From positions 90,923,023 to 90,987,022 of the forward strand of contig JAAALK010000289.1 of the NCBI GenBank assembly GCA_019279435.1: a DNA stretch of 64,000 nt. Reading direction: 5' to 3'. Below, in pieces: positions 11,445-21,720 of this stretch. The DNA comes from Zizania palustris (lineage: Eukaryota; Streptophyta; Magnoliopsida; Poales; Poaceae). The notes under the pieces are model-generated. The model was not told where the DNA came from and did no database searches. It was given only the letters and a program-made list of their open reading frames with translations. Made by a program: the position numbers and the translations under genes. Position 1 is the first letter of the stretch. Each line of letters begins with the position of its first letter.

Positions 11445-11463
11445 TGGCGCCGTCCGTGGGGAA
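11445..11463 (+). promoter_or_regulatory. Primer binding site of Tat1
   Basis: TGGCGCCGTCCGTGGGGAA begins two bases after the LTR. This TGGCGCCGT-type site is common in Tat-lineage elements; the cognate tRNA was not determined. Confidence 0.75.
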
Positions 11464-11503
11464 CCTAGTCCAAAAACTTCGTTCTCTACCAACCTCTTGC
11501 ATC

Positions 11504-12904
11504 ATGCCTCCTAAGCGGAGCGCACCTCGCAATCCCACTCGGAGGTCCTCTCGGATCTCCGGAGAGATACCCTTCGACACAGTCGAAGTCGGAGGGTCTT
11601 CGACTATCCCTCCACCCCAAACTCCGCAAGGGGCTTCTATCCCTCGAGGATACGAAACCTCTCCACCAACCCCTTCTACACTCCGACCGCCCGGAGCCAC
11701 TCTGCCACCCTCCATTCCGATTCGAACTGATCATACCAGTTCTCAAGACCCGGAAGGTCCTTCCGGAGGAGATGAAGATAGCCTTGGAGACATGGCCACT
11801 CAAATGGCCAATCTTCAAGCCGAGGTAGCAAGGTGGCGACAAGAGGCTGCGAATAGGCTTCGTCCTCAAGCCACCCCAGCTATCCCCGAAGTGCATGAAG
11901 ACGACGATCTTGATTATCCCGAAGCTCCGGAGAACGCCTCTTACGACAATGAATCTCCGTTGCATCCCGAGCTTCAGAAGGTTCGCTTCGATCCGAGGTT
12001 CAAAGCTTCGAAGCTTTGCAAGTATGCCGGAGACGAAGATCCTAGTGAGTTTGCACGCTCTTATGCCCTAGCAATCGAAGCTAGTGGCGGAGACAGAGAA
12101 ACTATGGCGAAGTGCTTCCCGTTAGCCCTTGAAGGAGTGGCGTTGAGATGGTTCTGGTCTTTAAAACCAGGATCAATCACGTCATGGTTACAGTTGAAGA
12201 AGAAGTTCATAAGTAACTTTCAGGGTACCTTCGTGCCCCCCATGTCGACAGGAAGCCTTTTCCAAGTGAAACAGCTCCCCGGAGAAACATTGAGGCAGTA
12301 CTTCAAGCGCTTCGCTCACACGAAGTCGCAAATTCGGGGGCTGTCCACATCCTCGGTGGTTGATGCGGCTCGGGAAGGCGTCAGTCATAAAGGCCTTCTG
12401 GATAAATTGCATCGGAAGAGCATCACCACAGTATCACAGTTGATGTCGTACTTCGAGGAGTACTCGAAGTCGGAAGAAGGTTGGCTTCGGAGGGCTACTG
12501 CTACTTCGACAGTGTTAACAGAAGTTAAAGCAGAGGTGAAGACTCCGGTTCAGCCGCAAGAATCAGTCCCCGAAGTGCAACATGATAGAAGAAGAGGGCA
12601 AAAGCACCCTCGTTCTGAGGTCTTAAACATTGCACCCCCGCAGAAGTTTACACCAAGAGCTCCACAGTCTGCGGGGAACAAGTCCAGCGGCTGGAGGCCG
12701 CCAGGAAAAACGGCTGGCAAGGGCCAGACCCTTTTTTGCTGTATTCATGGAGAGAATCGAAGCCATGCAACTGACACCTGCAAGGCTATTCTTACCCTTC
12801 GGGGAGAATACTTGGAGAGAACTTCGGGTCGAGGTAGTACCGACCGAAGTCCAGCAGCAGCAGTGCGCTCGGAGCCCAGGCCACCGGCTTGTAGGCATCC
12901 GTAA
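11504..12904 (+). CDS. gag: Tat1 Gag polyprotein (gag only)
   Basis: Structural capsid-like protein of a Tat-lineage Gypsy element, 466 residues from ATG 11504 (MPPKRSAPRNP). This start was chosen because the homologous Tat2 frame also starts at an ATG there (MLPKRSAGGNP). The N-terminus is Pro/Ser-rich. A retrotransposon gag domain lies at roughly residues 170-300 (ALRWFW, LKKKFISNF, LFQVKQLPGETLRQYFKRF). A Cys/His cluster near the C-terminus (CCIHGENRSHATDTC) resembles the zinc knuckle of Tat gags. The frame is uninterrupted. About 25 codons after that cluster it departs from the Tat2 sequence and ends in the tandem array, where Tat2 instead continues into protease and pol. Confidence 0.88.
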   Translation: MPPKRSAPRNPTRRSSRISGEIPFDTVEVGGSSTIPPPQTPQGASIPRGYETSPPTPSTLRPPGATLPPSIPIRTDHTSSQDPEGPSGGDEDSLGDMATQMANLQAEVARWRQEAANRLRPQATPAIPEVHEDDDLDYPEAPENASYDNESPLHPELQKVRFDPRFKASKLCKYAGDEDPSEFARSYALAIEASGGDRETMAKCFPLALEGVALRWFWSLKPGSITSWLQLKKKFISNFQGTFVPPMSTGSLFQVKQLPGETLRQYFKRFAHTKSQIRGLSTSSVVDAAREGVSHKGLLDKLHRKSITTVSQLMSYFEEYSKSEEGWLRRATATSTVLTEVKAEVKTPVQPQESVPEVQHDRRRGQKHPRSEVLNIAPPQKFTPRAPQSAGNKSSGWRPPGKTAGKGQTLFCCIHGENRSHATDTCKAILTLRGEYLERTSGRGSTDRSPAAAVRSEPRPPACRHP

Positions 12905-13334
12905 AAGAGCCCAAAACCACACTCTACGGAGTCCAAGCTTCGGCTGGTAGACTTCCGTAAAAAGAGCCGAAGGTGGCCAAAATCTACGGAGTCCAAGCTT
13001 CGGCTGGTAGACTTCCGTAAAAAGAGCCGAAGGTGGCCAAAATCTGCGGAGTCCAAGCTGCAGCTTGTTAGACTTCCGTAAAAAGAGCCGAAGGTGGCCA
13101 AATTCTGCGAAGTCCAAGCTCCGGCTGGTAGACTTCTGCAAAAAAGAGCCCAAGTGGCCAAATTCTGCGAAGTCCAAGCTCCGGCTGGTAGACTTCTGCA
13201 AAAAAGAGCCCAAGTGGCCAAATTCTGCGAAGTCCAAGCTCCGGCTGGTAGACTTCTGCAAAAAAGAGCCCAAGTGGCCAAATTCTACGAAATCCAAGCT
13301 ACGGCTGGTAGATTTCCGCAAAAACAGCGTTTAA
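12870..13334. repeat. 60-bp tandem array between gag and the antisense gene (Tat1)
   Basis: About seven to eight units of 60-61 bp built around AGTCCAAGCT, GGCTGGTAGACTTC and AAAGAGCC. Two consecutive 60-base lines (13141-13200, 13201-13260) are identical. A related array lies at the same place in Tat2 (about 51780-52090). Because the period is a multiple of three, frames stay open through it on both strands without coding meaning. Confidence 0.9.
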
Positions 13335-13685
13335 GCCATGAGCTTCGAATGTCTGTTCTTATAAGTCCAAAGTGACAAATTTTTTAAGACACTAAAGTGT
13401 CATCGAAGTTATCTTAATTGATTTCTTTCACAAAGCAAACAAAGGTACCAAGTTACCATTCTTCTGACTACAAATAGTCGAAGACATTTCATAAGATTTC
13501 AAAAGATCTTTAAAACGACAGAGGGGCTCCGAACCCCCAAAAAATTGTACTCCGAAGTTTTTTCTTTGCGCATAACCATCTTTGAATACATTTCGAAGTT
13601 GCTTATACCCAAAGAGGGGCTAGTAAATATGGAGACAATTTTAAATCGGCGTTCATTATTGAAATAAATGTGTTTACAAATTACA
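13335..13685 (-). other. Tat1 conserved non-coding segment downstream of antisense gene
   Basis: On the minus strand this is the 3' flank of the antisense gene. It matches the region after the gene in Tat2 (49200-49490), including GATTTAAAATTGTCTCC and AGCCCCTCTTTGGG. No coding frame. It could hold the 3' UTR and polyadenylation region of the antisense transcript. Confidence 0.6.
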
Positions 13686-16600
13686 TTATGAAAAATTGGT
13701 ATCTATACCAAGAAGGAATCGGAGACCTCTTCGGTCCCGAGAGCTAGGGGTGGAACGACTAGTTCCAACATCGGAAGTTCTAAGAACTTTACGTTTAACT
13801 CTCTTCCTCCCCTTCGAAGCTCTAAAATCCTTCTGTTCTTGTTGAAGCTCGGCCCAAGTTCGAAGCCGCTCGGGGCTTCTCTCCCAGCTTCTAGGATCTT
13901 CAGATCTTTTATTTTGGGCTTCACCTTCGTCTTCGGACCAATTAGTGTCTTCAGAAGACGAGGTGTTTGCGTCGATCTCTTTATCTTCCTCTTTAATATA
14001 AGACAATACGTCTTTGATTACTTCGGGCGCAATAACGCCGGAGTCATCTCGAGGGATAAGGAATCGAGGACGCTTATAACTCTTTAGAAGTTCGAAGGTG
14101 TTCCACAGTGAGCGAAGTTCGCTGTTAAGCTCTAACACTTCGATATCTTCGATAAGAGGCAAAGCCTAAAAATATAACAAACAAGATTTTCATTGATAAA
14201 TGTTTACAAGCACAAAGTTTTACATGGTTAAAAATCCTAAAACATTCCTAAACCTGTGGGTTTGAAGGAGGTTGGCTGCTCGAAGCTTGGCTTCGAACAT
14301 GCTTCTGGCGTTGGCCTTCATCAATCCAAGCCTTGATCGCAGATCGACCTTCGGCTCTCCACGAAGTTTGGAAGGCCCGCCAAGCAGCAGCTACACCTTC
14401 GGAAGGTTTGAGAAGTCGGTCGTCGTCGAAGGTGATTGGACCTCTTCCTGCGTCTGGAGTTATTGACCGGCCCAAATCCTCGTAATAGCGAAGTAGACCA
14501 ACAGCAGACACATGTCCGGAGAGTTCTCCGTATCTAATGCCCGCTGTCTTCATCTGCTTCGCCACCCCTTGGATTCTTTTCAACCGGCGCAGAAGGCTGA
14601 TGTTATCATCAGAAGGGAGAATTCCAGTAGTACCGAAGTACTCCAGGACTTCTAACAACTGATTCATAATCTCCGCAGCCACCTTCTCAGACCTCAACTT
14701 ATCTTCGTTCAGCGCATCCTTCGCCGAAGTAACTTCGTCCAAAACCCCAGAAAGCCTAGCATTCTCAGTGGTCAAAGTGTTTTTCTGTGTCAACAATTGG
14801 CTAGCTTCCTCTTCAAGCCGAACGACCCTAGACCCTGCAGTAGCGTGCTCCGCCCGCAGTTTGTCAACTTCTGCTCGAAGCACAATCCTTTCCGCTTCGA
14901 GCTCCTTCTTTACAGCTTCCAAGCTTTGCCTAGCCCTTCGCTCTGTTAATATTATATTGTCCATTTGAGTCACTCGACTTTCAGAAATGTTAAAATTCCT
15001 TCGAAGAGTGCTATTTTCTTCCCGAAGCCGAGCGATTTCTTCGTCATTGCATAGACTTGCAGCTCGGGCCAAGACAGTTTGCTGCCAAAGTAAAAATCAA
15101 AGTAAATATTCATTCGAAGATAAATTCTATAATAATTTGCAGTTGTTTCATACCTGATAAGCTGTACGTTCAATAATGGCATTAAGCTCCGTCCTGTCAG
15201 CCTTGCGCAGGATGGCCACTAATTCGGTCTCCCCTATCTCACGACTAGCTCGATCCAAAGGTTCGAGCAAAGTCCGAAGACCAGTTGTTTGCCCTAAGAA
15301 AGGAGCCAGCAAGGGGAGCATGCTTATTGCCTCTTGGTCATCTTCGTTCAATGAAGGACCGGAGCTTTGGCCTGCGGCCTTCGGAACCACTGGAGTTTGA
15401 GCCTCCCTGGAAGATTGGCTCTCGTCTGTTGAATCAGACGGAGTTGATTCGGAGCTTATAGCAGGCAGGGGCTCTATTTGTCTTTTGCCTCTTCCAGGCC
15501 CTTTTTGAGTAACTCTAGGGGCTGGCTCCGAAGTCGTCGAAGGTTCAGGAATTATTTCCTCCTGACGGACTTCTTCCATAGGAGTGGGCTCTGCAAAGTA
15601 ATCAAAGTATTATACATAGTATAAAAATTCAAATAAATACAAAAGTTCTTCGAAATCTACCTTCGGCAGTCCGTGGAGGAGTTGTTGTCGGACTGATTGG
15701 TGGATCGAAAGCTAATTCTTCATCTGAATCAGCCGTTGAATCATGGACTACAGGAGCATCGTCCTGGGTAGTCCTCGTTGCTTCTTCGGGAATCGAAGCT
15801 ATAGTGACTTCAACCCCACTTTCATCCACAGGAACTTCGTCCTGAGCTACATCTTCTTGAACTGTCGAAGTCCTTGGTTGATCAACATTTTCTCCGGACT
15901 CCGGTACGTTCGCAGGTACTCCGGTTTGTGCGGCCCTTTGAGTTTCATTCTCTTCCATTAGGCGCACAAGTAACCTTTCCATTTCTTCTTGAGAATCGGA
16001 AACCGAAGCTCTGGAGCTCGAAGGTAAAGGATCTAAAGGTGCGAGGTTCTTCGGCTTCCGAGCCACCCTCTTCACCGGAGTTTTTGCTGAAATTGAAGTT
16101 CCAGCTTCGGCTTTCCTTTTTTGAGGCTCTTTCTCCAAAGGTGCCCAATCCATCAGAGGGGGAGGAGCGAGTTTCAGCATTCCCCATACTCTATTAAATC
16201 TTTCCCAACTCCCAACCAGCTTAATTCGCCACTCTTTTTCGGTCGGAGTTGGAGCACCTAAGATTTTTTCCGAAGCCCTTATAATCTGTTCTGAAGTAAC
16301 AGGGGCTGAAGATTCTACAACATAAATAATTCAAGTCAGTTTTTCTTCGAAGTAAATATGTTTAGTGCATGTTGTTTTCGAAGTTACCTGTAGGACTTGA
16401 AGTCAAGTTAATTCTGCGAAGACCACCTTCGGAATCATCTTCGAAGATAATAGGCCAGTCAGCCATCAACGGAGGAATTTGAAGACCGATGAACTCTTCG
16501 GCCAAGTCTCGCATACTGAGTCTTCGGCTAACTTTTTCAAGCAAGTTCAGACGGGCTTCGAATTGGCCTTCGTCAGGACGCACCAAAGCTTCTTTTCGGA

Positions 16601-17333
16601 ACTGGATTTCTCTAAGAGGTCCGGCCAGAGGATTGCTTGCCCCGACTTCGGCATAGAACCATTTCAGCACCCAATCAGTATACCATCTAGCATTGATGGC
16701 CTTAGCATGGAATCGCAGAGCGTATTCATCTCGAAGCCTAAAATTGATGCTTCCGAAGGCAACCACTACTTTTTCACCTCCGGAGCCTATGAAGGTCTTC
16801 GGCTGACAAGTTGCTCTGTGCAATGCTGCGAAGATTTCGGCCCTCCCCTCACAACCTTCGGCTCTCAAAGCCCACTCGAAGATAGCTAATCTAGCTACAG
16901 CATTCGGAGACAGCTGGGGGAGGGTTACATGAAACAAGTCGAGGACTTCAGCCAAGAAATCTACAGCGGGGAGGCCCAAGCCTGCTTCGAAAAAAGCTTC
17001 GAACACTACGACTTCTCCGAGTCTTGGTGATGGGATTGCTTCTTTCCCTGGTTTTCGAATCATAACTCCCGCACCTATATTTCCTCCTACTGCCATTGCC
17101 AGGGAATCTCTTTTGCAGGTTGAAGGTCCTAATCCAAAGGATTGGTCCAGATATTTGGTCGATGGAGGGCACAGACCTTGATCATCGGCGATTTGGGGAT
17201 TCTTTCCCTTTGCCGCCATGGAAGTTGTCGCCTGGATCGAAGGCGTCGCCGTCACTGTTGCCGCTGCCGCTGCCGCAGCCGCTTGTTGACGAGCCAAGGT
17301 CGAAGGAGGTGCAGAGCCTTTGGTCTTCACCAT
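13686..17333 (-). CDS. Tat1 antisense gene, five exons, PF04195-like protein
   Basis: Spliced gene antisense to gag. Proposed exons on -: 17333-16388, 16314-15661, 15590-15154, 15081-14254, 14165-13686. Introns of 73, 70, 72 and 88 bp all have GT...AG ends, and joining the exons gives 3,345 nt (1,114 codons plus stop) without an internal stop. Exon 1 encodes an Ala-rich stretch (residues about 18-25) and a domain at about 105-300 resembling PF04195 'putative gypsy type transposon' (VVVFEAFFEAGLGLP, LPQLSPNAVARLAIFEW). Exon 2 has a basic patch (KRKAEAG, PVKRVARKPK) and an acidic tail. Exon 4 has a long heptad-rich coiled coil. Exon 5 is acidic, then basic (KGRKRVKRK). Function unknown. Antisense ORFs are known in some Tat elements (Grande, RIRE2); the exon structure is my inference from frame, splice sites and conservation in Tat2. 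Confidence 0.82.
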
Positions 17334-17810
17334 CGCAATGACTGGATCGATCTGAGAGAGTGGGGACTAGGACTCTAGAACTCGAAAGCTAGGGCTCAAG
17401 AACTCAAAAGGCTCAAAAGGCTTTTGACTGGGAACAAGCAGTGAAAAGGTAATCGAGTAAGTTCTGGAGTTCTTTATTTATAGTCTAACTTTCCGTTTGT
17501 TACCGTTTGGGCTCTGCCTTTTCGCATTCCCGCCTGTTATTTTCCTCCGAAAATAACGCTTCGTATAACTCCGTTAGAAACAGAAACTAACGGCTATATT
17601 TTCTAAGTCTAAAAAGACTTTCGAACTTCCTGAGTCAGTTCTAAGATAGTTCGAAAAGTAATTACCTTATGACTGATTCGAAGTTCATGTCTTCGTGTAT
17701 TTCGAAGATAAAACAAAAATCAATAACCCCTATGATTGGTTATCTTTTCTTTCCGTATACTGCTCTCCTAACGTTACAGGTCGAACGGAGAAGCGTATTC
17801 GAGGGGCTAC
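17334..17810 (-). promoter_or_regulatory. Promoter/leader of Tat1 antisense gene, and polypurine tract
   Basis: Non-coding. The minus strand carries TATAAATA at 17475-17482, 142 bp upstream of the antisense ATG (17333). The + strand end, TTCGAGGGGCTAC at 17798-17810, sits against the 3' LTR as the polypurine tract. The segment 17580-17700 matches the start of Tat2 at 45215-45290. Confidence 0.7.
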
Positions 17811-18305
17811 TGTTGGGGGAAAATATCTCATCTTCGGGGTTATTGCCGAAGCAGCATAAAGACAGCTAATCAATTCGAAGGTTGTTCGAAGACCATCTTC
17901 GAAGATGCCCAGAACCTCGTTCGAAGTCCGAAGACTGGCATTGGTTCGAAGTATATCTTCGAACCAAAGCCTTCTAGGATCTTTTCTGCCAGCTAAGATG
18001 GAAGACTTATCTTCTATCCTATTAGATTAGTCTTTTACCATTTTAGCCCTATTAAGGAAACCGAATAGTTTCCTTAATGTCGGTTGTAATAGAGGGGTAA
18101 ATAGGTCTTTTCCTTAATGTTTGGGCCTATAAATACCCCCCATTTCACCCTGTAATACCGACCGATCATAAGTGATTCAATACACACTTTCGAACTATTC
18201 TAAGCTATTATCCTTTCGGAGGCTTAGAACAGTTTGCTTCGCAAACACTTCGTTTGTTAGTTTCTTTTCTACAGAAACCTGTTAGCGTAATCTTTTACGC
18301 CAACA
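17811..18305 (+). repeat. Tat1 3' LTR
   Basis: 495 bp, TGTTGGGGG...CCAACA. Identical to 10948-11442 except one C/T difference by eye. Followed by the TSD copy GTGTG. Confidence 0.95.
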
Positions 18306-18700
18306 GTGTGACAATGCAAACCCACCTGGATCTTTTCATTTTCAGCTCATAAAACATGGATTTGTGTGATTTGAATCAATTCGCCAAAGATTATTTCCAT
18401 GAAAAGCATATACATATTCAAGTTGCAATTTTGCATCCATAAGAAAAGGATTGTCGCTACCAGGCAGATAAAAGATAGCTAAAACAATTTGGCCTAAAAC
18501 ATGCTAGATACATGACTAAGCAGTGATCATGTATTGAATTTTGCAAATTAAAATCATGTTCACAATGAAGATAGATATATTAACCAGAGCTGAGCTAACA
18601 TGATCAAGACAATTATGTAAAGGCATATATGAGCAAATATAAGTCAATGCAATTGCACATAAACTGAAGCTTATGCAGACCAATTAAAGTATGCTCCCCC
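18306..18700 (-). other. SireA 3' UTR, continued
   Basis: Continues 10189-10947 across the Tat1 insertion. Sequence resembles the SIRE 3' UTRs elsewhere in the window. The minus strand contains TGAGGGGGAG just after the pol stop, as in SireC. No gene. Confidence 0.65.
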
Positions 18701-19023
18701 TCATAAAGTGTCGTCAGGGTGACAAATACCAAGTTCCCCATGCAAATAAGAAAATCAAGAAGCATCAAGAGGTTTGATAAAAATATCGGCAAGCTGGTTC
18801 TGGGTGTCAACATATTGAAGTTCAATATCACCCTTCTCATTGTGGTCTCTGAGAAAATAATATCTCACATCAATGTGTTTGGTTTTGGAATGCTGAACCG
18901 GGTTGTTAGCAATACAAATCACAGTAGTGTTATCATAGAAAAGTGGAACACTCGTATAATCTAACCCGAAATCTCGCAAAGTGGAACCCATCCACAAAAT
19001 CCGTGAGCAACAACTAGCTGCAG
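18701..19023 (-). pseudogene. SireA RNase H, C-terminal part
   Basis: Minus-strand Copia RNase H: AASCCSRILWMGSTLRDFG, NNPVQHSKTKHIDVRYYFLR, IELQYVDTQNQLADIF and KPLDAS, ending at a stop at 18701-18703. It is cut at 19023 by SireC; the preceding residues (SLALHN region) continue at 31500. Homologous to residues 380-475 of the SireC frame at 26095-27531. Confidence 0.85.
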
Positions 19024-20503
19024 TGAGGAACCTAGTGAGGATCTTCACTTTGGTTCAAGGTTATGATGAGTGATTGATGGGGTTTTGCCATGAGATTCAT
19101 GTATGGATGCTTGGAAGTGTGTGTGTGTGTGCTTGTCTCCAGTGTGCAGGGTTGAGATACTCATCAGCTATCGATGGCAAGTGATCAGGGTTAGATAGGG
19201 AGTCTAATGCCAGATGGTCGAGGATGTCAGTCGAAGTTGAGAGTGACCTCAGATGTACGCATGGAGATGAAGAATGACTTGGGATGATGATGATCAAGAC
19301 GAGGTGTTGTTCGAGTCAGTGAAACGGAAGCCAGTACAAGTGACAAGGCAGCTCGAGGGATCGAGAGCAGGAGAGACTTGCTGGTAGTCGACAGAGGTGT
19401 TGACAAACTTAGTTCTCTAAAAAATTCTTCAGCAGATACTCTTCAAAATTTTGGTTGATTCAAGTGTTTATTCTAAGGATTGTTCTCTGGAAAACACTAG
19501 TTATCAATTACAGCAAGTACTACTTACAACATACAATTTGCTATGAGTGATGTTGTGTCTGAAGTGTATTACTCGGGAGCATTTGATTGAAACTAAACAG
19601 AATCGCTGCATGTTCATGTGTTAGTGCTAGATATTACTGCATTTTCTGTCTTGGTATTCTAGTTCAGTGCTAAAGACTGAGTGTGTGCCTGAAATTGCTA
19701 TAGTCAAGACAGTGATCGTAGACTAGTTCTAGACATACTTGTTTCTGAACTGTTATGAATTTTGATCAACCACTCATATTTCTGAAAGTCTGGTTATTCA
19801 ATTAAGTTGTGTCTCCTTCTCTGATTCTAGTCTGATAGTTACTTTTTAAACTCAAATCTGAACCATTGTTGCTATCTTAAGCTTCATGTCTAATCATTAG
19901 AATTAAAAGTCTTAAAATGTGCCAGATTTGCTATAGTTGTGCATTTGTTGATGTCACCTATTTTCTCTGGTTGGTCATCATCATTTCTGATCTGTAGTTA
20001 AGTATGAACCTTAAGTTTGTGTTCTTTACCATGAACAGTATTCTGAAATACTATGCTGTTTGACATACCATTTTCAGATATTTTACAGCACTGTTTCAGT
20101 AATACATATCTTGAATGGTTTAGTTTACAGACGGTACTCTGAGTCTAGTACTATTCACTGTCAAGTTATTGCCATCCTAATTCCTTTATCTTCTATTTGG
20201 TCTTAGAAGAATGGTTGAACATGATTAAGATTTCAATTGGTCGATATTGGTGACTAAATTGAGAAATTTTCACAAGACAACATCTAAATAATGCTTGAAT
20301 GCTGAATTGACTTATTTTCTCTCTTTTCGGATTAGCTACAGTATTTGTCGATTAAAACTGAAACGTGAATTTCATTGGTCATTTATTTGAATCCCTAATT
20401 CTTAGAAGGACTTTGGGTGTCCTCGAACATGCCATCAAGTTTTAATTAAAAATTTTGTCGAGGCGCCTATTCACTCCTCTCTAGTCGCCATTCCGATCCC
20501 ACA
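19024..20503 (+). repeat. SireC 5' LTR with 1.4 kb internal deletion
   Basis: TGAGGAACC...GATCCCACA, 1,480 bp. Aligns with both ends of the 2,855-bp 3' LTR but lacks its middle. The join is AGTCGA|CAGAGG at 19391/19392, corresponding to about 29015-30390 in the 3' LTR. The lost part includes the TATA-like element near 29338, so this LTR probably has no promoter. Confidence 0.88.
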
Positions 20504-20505
20504 AT

Positions 20506-20517
20506 TGGTATCAGAGC
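20506..20517 (+). promoter_or_regulatory. Primer binding site of SireC (tRNA-iMet type)
   Basis: TGGTATCAGAGC two bases after the LTR end, complementary to the 3' end of plant initiator tRNA-Met. Confidence 0.92.
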
Positions 20518-20566
20518 CGGTTAGATCACCAGTTGACCTTAACCGGTTTGTGATCCTTGTGGCGAC

Positions 20567-21720
20567 ATGGATAAGAACTCTAAGATTCCGATGTTTGCTG
20601 GTCGAGATTATGCTTATTGGAAGGTGCGCATGGAGGCTTATCTAGTAAGACAGGGAAGTGCTATTTGGGACATTGTTGATTCCCAATATGTGATCCCTGA
20701 AACTCGCACTTCAGAGACTGAGAAGTTATAGTACGATTGTAATAGAAAAGCAAGAGACATACTGTTCATCAGTCTCAATCGCAATGAGCTCGATAGGTTC
20801 CAGCACCTTAGAACTACACGTGAGATTTGGACTACTTTGAGAACGTTTCATGAGGGAACTTCTCAGATTAAGGATAGGAGGCAAAGCACTTATAACCAAG
20901 AATACCAAATGTTTGTGCAAGGCCCCGGCGAATCTGTAGATGCCATGTTTGCACGTTTTGATGGAATTGTTAGTAACTTGAACTCCACTAGGACGTTAGC
21001 TTACTCAGATCATGACAGGGCGATCAAACTTCTCTATGCTCTTGATCGTAGCATATGGGAAGTAAAGATCTCAAGTGTTGAAGAGTCCATGAGCTTTGAC
21101 ATTTTGACTTGCGATGAACTTTTTAGTAAGCTTAAGTTCACCGAGATCACCAAGGCATCTCATTCTGGAATTGGGAACTCTTTGCCACAATCCATGGCAC
21201 TAGTTTCTAGTTCTAGCAGTGGCACCTCATCTAGAGGTAACTTGTCTGGAGTTTGTGCTTTTTCTGGAGGTTTTGCTTTGTCTTCTTTGGTCTCTATCAC
21301 AAAAGAACAACTGGACAAATTGGACGATGAGGAGCTTGCTCTCATAGTCAAAAACTTCACTAGATTCTACAATGATAGAAGAGATCAGAGAAGATGAGGT
21401 TCTCGAGGATTTTTTTGAGTGTGGTGATCTTAATCATATCAAAGAACATTGCCCAAAACTGAAAGCAAAGAATGAATATGAACACAAACACCAGAAAAGA
21501 GAAAAAAAACCTTCTTCAAAAGCAAGAGAGGAAAAGTGGCAAAAAGAGTGGCTAGAGCATTCATGGTTTCACTTAGCGACGTCGACTACACCTCAAGTGA
21601 AGAGCCAAGCTCTAATGAAGAAGAACCATGCAAGAGCGAAGAAAAGAAGGAAAAGACAAAAGACTTCAACGGCCTCTGATTCATGGCCAATGACAAGCGC
21701 AGCAACGATGAGCTAGACTA
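20567..21720 (+). pseudogene. gag: SireC gag, decayed
   Basis: Copia gag starting at ATG 20567 (MDKNSKIPMF, WKVRMEAYL). A TAG at 20729-20731 interrupts it. The main body runs 20837-21397 (ARFDGIVSNL, RSIWEVKISSVEES, LTCDELFSKLK). A frameshift near 21390 leads to the zinc knuckle (CGDLNHIKEHC), in which the first Cys of the C-X2-C pair is changed to Phe. Homologous to the SireB gags at 43454-44661 and 59549-60748. Confidence 0.88.

Larger units (their letters stand above)
10948..18305 (+). mobile_element. Tat1, young non-autonomous Tat-lineage Gypsy element
   Basis: 7,358 bp with two 495-bp LTRs that by eye differ at one position (CTGAATAG against CCGAATAG). Perfect target site duplication GTGTG at 10943-10947 and 18306-18310. 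The interior holds a primer site, an intact gag frame, a 60-bp tandem array and a spliced antisense gene. Protease, RT, RNase H and integrase are absent, so mobility would need enzymes from a relative such as Tat2. The near-identical LTRs indicate recent insertion. Confidence 0.93.

Noticed and set aside
11486..11965. 159-codon open frame antisense to Tat1 gag
   Set aside because: Shadow of the gag coding sequence; no promoter, no homology, and not preserved in Tat2.
13081..13320. Regularly spaced repeats suggesting a CRISPR-like array
   Set aside because: Units are directly tandem without unique spacers, and the context is a plant retrotransposon.
12623..13334. Long open frames on both strands through the Tat1 tandem array (for example 232 codons on -)
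   Set aside because: The 60-bp repeat period is a multiple of three, so any frame without a stop in one unit stays open. The translation is simple repetition with no family resemblance.
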